A DNA stretch of 7,611 bases from Methanomicrobiales archaeon (lineage in GTDB: Archaea > Halobacteriota > Methanomicrobia > Methanomicrobiales > Methanoculleaceae), in assembly GCA_012797575.1 (NCBI GenBank), contig JAAZOW010000292.1:1-7611 (forward strand). Reading direction: 5' to 3'. Position numbers and translations under genes: made by a program. This document shows, piece by piece, positions 4,066 to 7,611 of this stretch; position 1 is the stretch's first letter, and every line of letters begins with the position of its first letter. The notes beneath the pieces are model-generated. The model was not told where the DNA came from. It saw only the letters and a list, made by a program, of their open reading frames with translations, and searched no databases.

Positions 4066-5892
4066 TCAGATCGGTGCCTCACCGATCTTCTGGATCAGAC
4101 TCTCGAGGACCGCATCGCGCATCCCTTCGACGAACTTGATGCTCCCGACAACCAGATGGCCGCCGCCGCTCACTCCCCCGCCGACGATCTCAGCACGGAG
4201 TTCACGCACCATCTGCGGTATATTCATCATAACACCTCGAGATCGGAGAACAGCAAAGTCCGGGCCAAACCCGAGCGTGACGACCGGTTCTCCCGGGTGC
4301 TCCCGAATCAGTCGATCGTGAACCTCCCCTGAGGTCTTGCCCGGTGGCGGGAACGTGAACCGGTGGGCAAAGAGCTCCACATCGAGCATGAAGAGATGGG
4401 CACCGTTGGGCAGCATCCTGCTCTTGACATGCGGCATGACGACCTCCACCTGTTCTTCAATCGCACTGTTCGCCTCCTCCACAAGCAGGCTGACGAGCCT
4501 CTCATGGCGTACCGGATCCCCACCGAGGTTCAAGATATCTTTGACAATCTCCCTCCCGTCACTGAACCTGAGCCAGAACTGCTCGTAATCAAGCGCTAGA
4601 GCAATATCACGGCAGTCGTCTTCCGAGTACTCCGGTGCTGCCAGCGCGAGGTAGCGGGCATGCTCTGGCGCCTCGCTTCGGTCGCCAACCCCCGCGATCG
4701 CAGGCAGGTGCCGGATCTGGTCCTCGACCTCCGGGTTGATCAGGCGGGCGATCTCGGCTCCCAACATCCCGGCCGTGAGCCCATAATCTCCGCCCACGTG
4801 GTAGGGGTTCACGTGCGCAATCAGGTACTCATCCACAGACTCGTCGGGGTGATGATGATCCACGACCATCACCGGGAGGTCGTATATCCGGGTCACCTTC
4901 AGCGATGGAATATCCTCGTCGGTAGAACCATTATCCATAAGGAGGATCATCGGCATCTTCTGCCCATAGCGGACATTATCCTTAAGGGCGAAGTCCAGAT
5001 CGCGTGTGATATCCTCAATCTCATAGAACGGAGCCTTGGATGGAGAGCGCTTGAAGAGGAAATACTCCGCATCGAAGTCGCCACCACTCTCCCTGATAAG
5101 CGCAGTCACCGCCTGCTCGACAGCAACAGCAGCGCATATACCGTCAGCATCCGCATGGTGTCGGAGGATGATCGGCCGCGAGGCCATGACGGCTTTCCGG
5201 ACCTCCCGGGCCACCCGGCGCATCTGTGGCCGAAGGGCCTCAAGGACGCTGCTCTCAATGAGGAACGGAACGTCAAGGGGTTCTGCACGTTTATCCAGTG
5301 CAGCATCGATACGCTCCCTGACCCGTGTCGCATCCTCAGGTTCCAGAACCACCATGGATGCAACCTCGATCTGCAGCTGATTGTTGCGCTGCATCACCTC
5401 ACCCGTGAGGGCAACGATATCCCCGAGCTCAACCTCAGGATACGCGCGGACACCCGCCTCGATGAACGCGGCCGCGTTCCCGGTGCCAGACTCATCCACG
5501 ACGGTGAAGATCGTCGGTCCCGATGTCTGCTTGACCTGGGCGATCTCACCCTCTATCAGCACGGTTCTCCCGATCCTCTTCCCGATATCTGAGAGAAGCA
5601 CACTTGATGTCTTCTTGATCACGCTCTGGGTCTGGTAGACAGTCGGCGTGATCTCCTCGAGATCGATGTTGCCGTTACTCCGGATCTTGATGACGCGGAC
5701 GATGATCGGGTCGCGTTCCCGATGCTGCAGTTTCACGTTGCTCTTGTGGACGAGCCCCTTGATCCGGTCATTTAATTGGACAAAGATACCGAACGGGGCA
5801 AATCCCTGTACCCATCCCAGATAGGCCTTTCCTTCTTCAACCTCCTCGAGATCACAGGTCTCTCCGAGGTGGTAGACAATCATATCTTCCAT
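4066..5892 (-). CDS. DHH-DHHA1 phosphoesterase with S1 and OB domains (RecJ-like, archaeal)
   Basis: Counted from ATG 5892 (608 aa). An S1 fold covers about 20-80 (GWVQGFAPFGIFVQL, KGLVHKSNV), and an OB fold about 100-185. The DHH domain has motif I HHADADG (245-251), Asp in LLMDNGS (320), DHHH (345-348) and GVGD (402-405); the C-terminal DHHA1 domain has the glycine-rich GGGVSGGGH (571-579). All expected Mn-binding motifs are present, so it should be an active metal-dependent phosphodiesterase. The layout matches archaeal RecJ-like proteins (COG1107, from memory), but I see no N-terminal DnaJ-type zinc finger (only one Cys before the DHH domain). The S1 and OB folds argue for RNA or ssDNA substrates; cleavage of short oligonucleotides or a cyclic dinucleotide is an alternative. 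It is third in a tight operon: GGAG at 5906-5903 follows the upstream stop. A TTG at 5898 is a possible earlier start (spacing 4), against 10 for the ATG. Confidence 0.93.
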   Translation of the reverse strand: MEDMIVYHLGETCDLEEVEEGKAYLGWVQGFAPFGIFVQLNDRIKGLVHKSNVKLQHRERDPIIVRVIKIRSNGNIDLEEITPTVYQTQSVIKKTSSVLLSDIGKRIGRTVLIEGEIAQVKQTSGPTIFTVVDESGTGNAAAFIEAGVRAYPEVELGDIVALTGEVMQRNNQLQIEVASMVVLEPEDATRVRERIDAALDKRAEPLDVPFLIESSVLEALRPQMRRVAREVRKAVMASRPIILRHHADADGICAAVAVEQAVTALIRESGGDFDAEYFLFKRSPSKAPFYEIEDITRDLDFALKDNVRYGQKMPMILLMDNGSTDEDIPSLKVTRIYDLPVMVVDHHHPDESVDEYLIAHVNPYHVGGDYGLTAGMLGAEIARLINPEVEDQIRHLPAIAGVGDRSEAPEHARYLALAAPEYSEDDCRDIALALDYEQFWLRFSDGREIVKDILNLGGDPVRHERLVSLLVEEANSAIEEQVEVVMPHVKSRMLPNGAHLFMLDVELFAHRFTFPPPGKTSGEVHDRLIREHPGEPVVTLGFGPDFAVLRSRGVMMNIPQMVRELRAEIVGGGVSGGGHLVVGSIKFVEGMRDAVLESLIQKIGEAPI

Positions 5893-5910
5893 AAACAATT
5901 TTCTCCAAAT

Positions 5911-7137
5911 TTACTCTTCGGGTTCCTCGACGGGGTATCCAGCAAGTTCGTAGAGTCGACACTCACCGTCTCGTCTGCCCTTTGCAATGATGGTATCGCC
6001 ACCCTGGAGCCTGGCATCCTTTCCGGGGCGATAGACCCATCGATCACCGCGTTTGATGGCAAGGACAAACATCCCGGTCACCGTCCCGAGCGAAGCTTCC
6101 TTGAATGTTCTTCCTATGAGCGGTGACGACTCCGCTACCGGTATCCGCGTTATGATCTCGTCTGATTCGCGGACGATCATTTTAAAGAGCGGCGGGATCT
6201 CGATATCGCGCAACAGGACGTCAACGATAGAGTGGGCTGAGTCGCTGATCGCCTGGGCAAACGAGGACATGTATAAGAGTCCTCTGAGATAGCGCACATC
6301 ATAGATCTTTCGCGCCGCCTCGAGGACCCAGAGATCCAGGTCGTATCGCATGTTATCCAGCGTCTTGTCGAGGGCGACCACTTCATCTGCAATCTCTTTG
6401 CTATTAAAGAGCAGGGAGGTGTATGCAAGTCCGACTGACAGCTCCGAGAGGTTCTTCATCTCGATGATCAGCTGGACAGCTCGATCGAGATCGTCGACCG
6501 CGCCTGCAGGGGAGGTATCGTAGCGAGTCCACTCCACCGTCCCCGCCATCATCGAGAGGATATCTGCCCCGGCCTCCGGGCCCCGTGATATCAAGATATC
6601 GCCAACCTCTATCCTGGTAGTCTTATCGGGATCATATATCCAGCCCTTTCCGCGCCGGATAGCGATCACCTGCATGCCTGTCGTGCTCTGGACTTTCAAC
6701 TCCCCGAGTGTGTGGCCGGCAAGCTCACTTCCCTGGCTGACGGTGACTCTGGTGACGGCTTCCTCAGCCTCCGGGAAGACGCGTTTGAGTTTTGCTGGAA
6801 ACTTGATATCTTTCAGGACGAGCATCGCCATATCAGAAGCCGAGTTTGCAATTCTCTCTGCCGCTTCAGCCACTTGCAACATACCGCTCATCGCCTCTGC
6901 ATCTTCAAGCCGCCGCGCACCAAGGATGCTCTGAATCCTGGCCTGATAGACCAGTTTATTCATGCTCTCCTCGAGATTGATCACTTCAAGCGCTATCTCC
7001 TTGTTATCGAAAAGTATAGCAGAGTATGAGAGATCAACCATCAGTTCAGAGACGTCCTTCATCTCGATCAGAGCGTCTTTGAAGCTGATCGGCTGGTATT
7101 CGTGTTCTATCATGGATCTGTTAGCCGTTCTTCTCAT
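5911..7137 (-). CDS. Tandem PhoU-TrkA_C (RCK_C) regulatory protein
   Basis: The 408-residue product is two copies of one module. Copy 1 has a PhoU-like helical bundle at about 19-120 and a TrkA_C/RCK_C domain at about 129-195 (VTVSQGSELAGHTLGEL...GMQVIAIRRG...VGDILISRG). Copy 2 repeats this at about 217-320 and 329-390 (IPVAESSPLIGRTFKEA...GMFVLAIKRG...GGDTIIAKG). The copies align clearly: SYSAILFDNKEIALEV against AYTSLLFNSKEIADEV. There are no membrane segments and the tail is acidic (EEPEE), so it should be cytosolic. This is the COG3273 type (PhoU plus TrkA_C, from memory), typically found beside MgtE-like permeases. RCK_C domains bind small ligands that gate ion transporters, in bacteria notably c-di-AMP. 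Here it starts 9 bases after the permease stop, with GAAGGT before the ATG, so gating or regulating that permease is the likely job. Ligand and partner are inferred. Confidence 0.92.
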   Translation of the reverse strand: MRRTANRSMIEHEYQPISFKDALIEMKDVSELMVDLSYSAILFDNKEIALEVINLEESMNKLVYQARIQSILGARRLEDAEAMSGMLQVAEAAERIANSASDMAMLVLKDIKFPAKLKRVFPEAEEAVTRVTVSQGSELAGHTLGELKVQSTTGMQVIAIRRGKGWIYDPDKTTRIEVGDILISRGPEAGADILSMMAGTVEWTRYDTSPAGAVDDLDRAVQLIIEMKNLSELSVGLAYTSLLFNSKEIADEVVALDKTLDNMRYDLDLWVLEAARKIYDVRYLRGLLYMSSFAQAISDSAHSIVDVLLRDIEIPPLFKMIVRESDEIITRIPVAESSPLIGRTFKEASLGTVTGMFVLAIKRGDRWVYRPGKDARLQGGDTIIAKGRRDGECRLYELAGYPVEEPEE

Positions 7138-7146
7138 ATACCTTCA

Positions 7147-7611
7147 CTACAACAGCAGGCCCATCACTGCCACGAGCGTAGCTGCACCAATCAGGTCGAT
7201 CAGGCTTGTGATGACAGGGATTCCAAAGTTGTCGGGGTCGAGACCATACCGGAACGAAAGGCTCGCGGTGACGTATGCCGCGCCGTTCACCAGGGTCATG
7301 ACAACCAGGCCTGCTACAAGGCTGATAGTGACCAGCATTCCAAGACCGGGGCTGTTTAGCCCCATGAGCACTGCTGCTCCATGCGCGATGAGCGCCAGCA
7401 GTGGGAGCAGTATCAACGTATAGAGATATGAAATTATAAAATGATGCACAGCTCCGCGTTCGGGCAGGCGTTGAGGGCTGAGCTCGCCAGTATGCATACC
7501 GGTCGAGAGGCGTGACCCGAGAATGCCACCTATCGATCCAAGACCACCCATGAACGGCGGTATCAGGATAAGAAACGCTGCAAATGTCACCAGATCATCG
7601 AGGTTGAACGA
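7147..7611 (-). CDS. MgtE/SLC41-type divalent-cation permease, C-terminal part
   Basis: The 5' end lies beyond the window; 154 residues are visible, in frame from the edge to TAG at 7149-7147. At least four membrane segments can be seen, at about 9-34, 58-85, 89-118 and 129-154. Two stretches match the MgtE membrane domain. One is IPPFMGGLGSIGGILGSRLST (17-37), the Gly-rich pore-side helix. The other is LDPDNFGIPVITSLIDLIG (124-142), corresponding to the conserved DPxxxxGPxxTTxxD segment whose Asp residues bind Mg in the bacterial channel. It should move Mg2+ or another divalent cation through the cytoplasmic membrane. Family recall suggests the archaeal COG1824 type, which lacks the bacterial cytoplasmic N and CBS domains, but the N-terminus cannot be checked here. 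It heads an operon with the PhoU-TrkA_C protein. Confidence 0.88.
   Translation of the reverse strand, partial: SFNLDDLVTFAAFLILIPPFMGGLGSIGGILGSRLSTGMHTGELSPQRLPERGAVHHFIISYLYTLILLPLLALIAHGAAVLMGLNSPGLGMLVTISLVAGLVVMTLVNGAAYVTASLSFRYGLDPDNFGIPVITSLIDLIGAATLVAVMGLLL

Noticed and set aside
3843..4082. 79-codon minus-strand frame after the DHH gene
   Set aside because: It overlaps the DHH stop and the promoter dyad of the next gene, and its translation shows no recognisable pattern.
4660..5592. 310-codon plus-strand open frame
   Set aside because: Shadow of the DHH phosphoesterase on the opposite strand; its translation shows no family features.
1..7611. Defence system, prophage or mobile element
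   Set aside because: No integrase, transposase, nuclease toxin, phage gene or terminal repeat is seen. The genes are metabolism, transport, surface and regulation.

Overview
The window looks like chromosomal DNA of a methanogenic archaeon, most likely of the order Methanomicrobiales (Methanoculleus-like by protein resemblance; genus is a guess from memory). The basis is mixed. Several protein families are largely archaeal: a PhoU plus TrkA_C protein next to an MgtE-type permease, an S1-OB-DHH-DHHA1 protein, and a DUF7123-like winged helix. AT-rich TATA/BRE-like boxes lie in otherwise moderately GC-rich DNA. There is also a Thr/Glu-rich secreted surface protein. All eight recognised genes lie on the minus strand, so the window is described from its right end (5') to its left end (3').

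Right block, 7611 to 4066: a tight three-gene operon. It holds the C-terminal part of an MgtE-type divalent-cation permease, a protein with two tandem PhoU + TrkA_C (RCK_C) modules, and a DHH/DHHA1 phosphoesterase with N-terminal S1 and OB folds. The gaps are 9 and about 18 nt. The middle protein is the obvious candidate regulator of the permease. The phosphoesterase could be a RecJ-like nuclease or, more speculatively, an enzyme acting on a nucleotide signal that RCK_C domains sense.

Middle block, 4065 to 2050: a monocistronic surface protein has a signal peptide, a TEVT repeat stalk and a C-terminal membrane anchor. It is driven by a good BRE/TATA box flanked by a perfect 9-bp inverted repeat. 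It is followed by a 312-bp spacer with a 14-bp TATA-like palindrome, then an 83-aa winged-helix protein and a 61-aa conserved-looking small protein. Hairpins and two T5 tracts just beyond the small protein look like the end of that transcript.

Left block, 2049 to 1: about 600 bp without a convincing long gene, containing several small hairpins. Next comes a promoter with a strong Shine-Dalgarno that points at a 30-codon leader ORF, then a predicted lipoprotein, then the N-terminal 338 residues of adenine deaminase (purine salvage). The deaminase appears to start at a CTG codon overlapping the lipoprotein stop as CTGA, with a perfect GGAGGT six bases upstream.

No tRNA, rRNA, CRISPR array, insertion sequence or defence system was found. 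The most interesting leads are the permease/RCK_C/DHH operon, the CTG start, the leader ORF, and two unassigned operator-like dyads.
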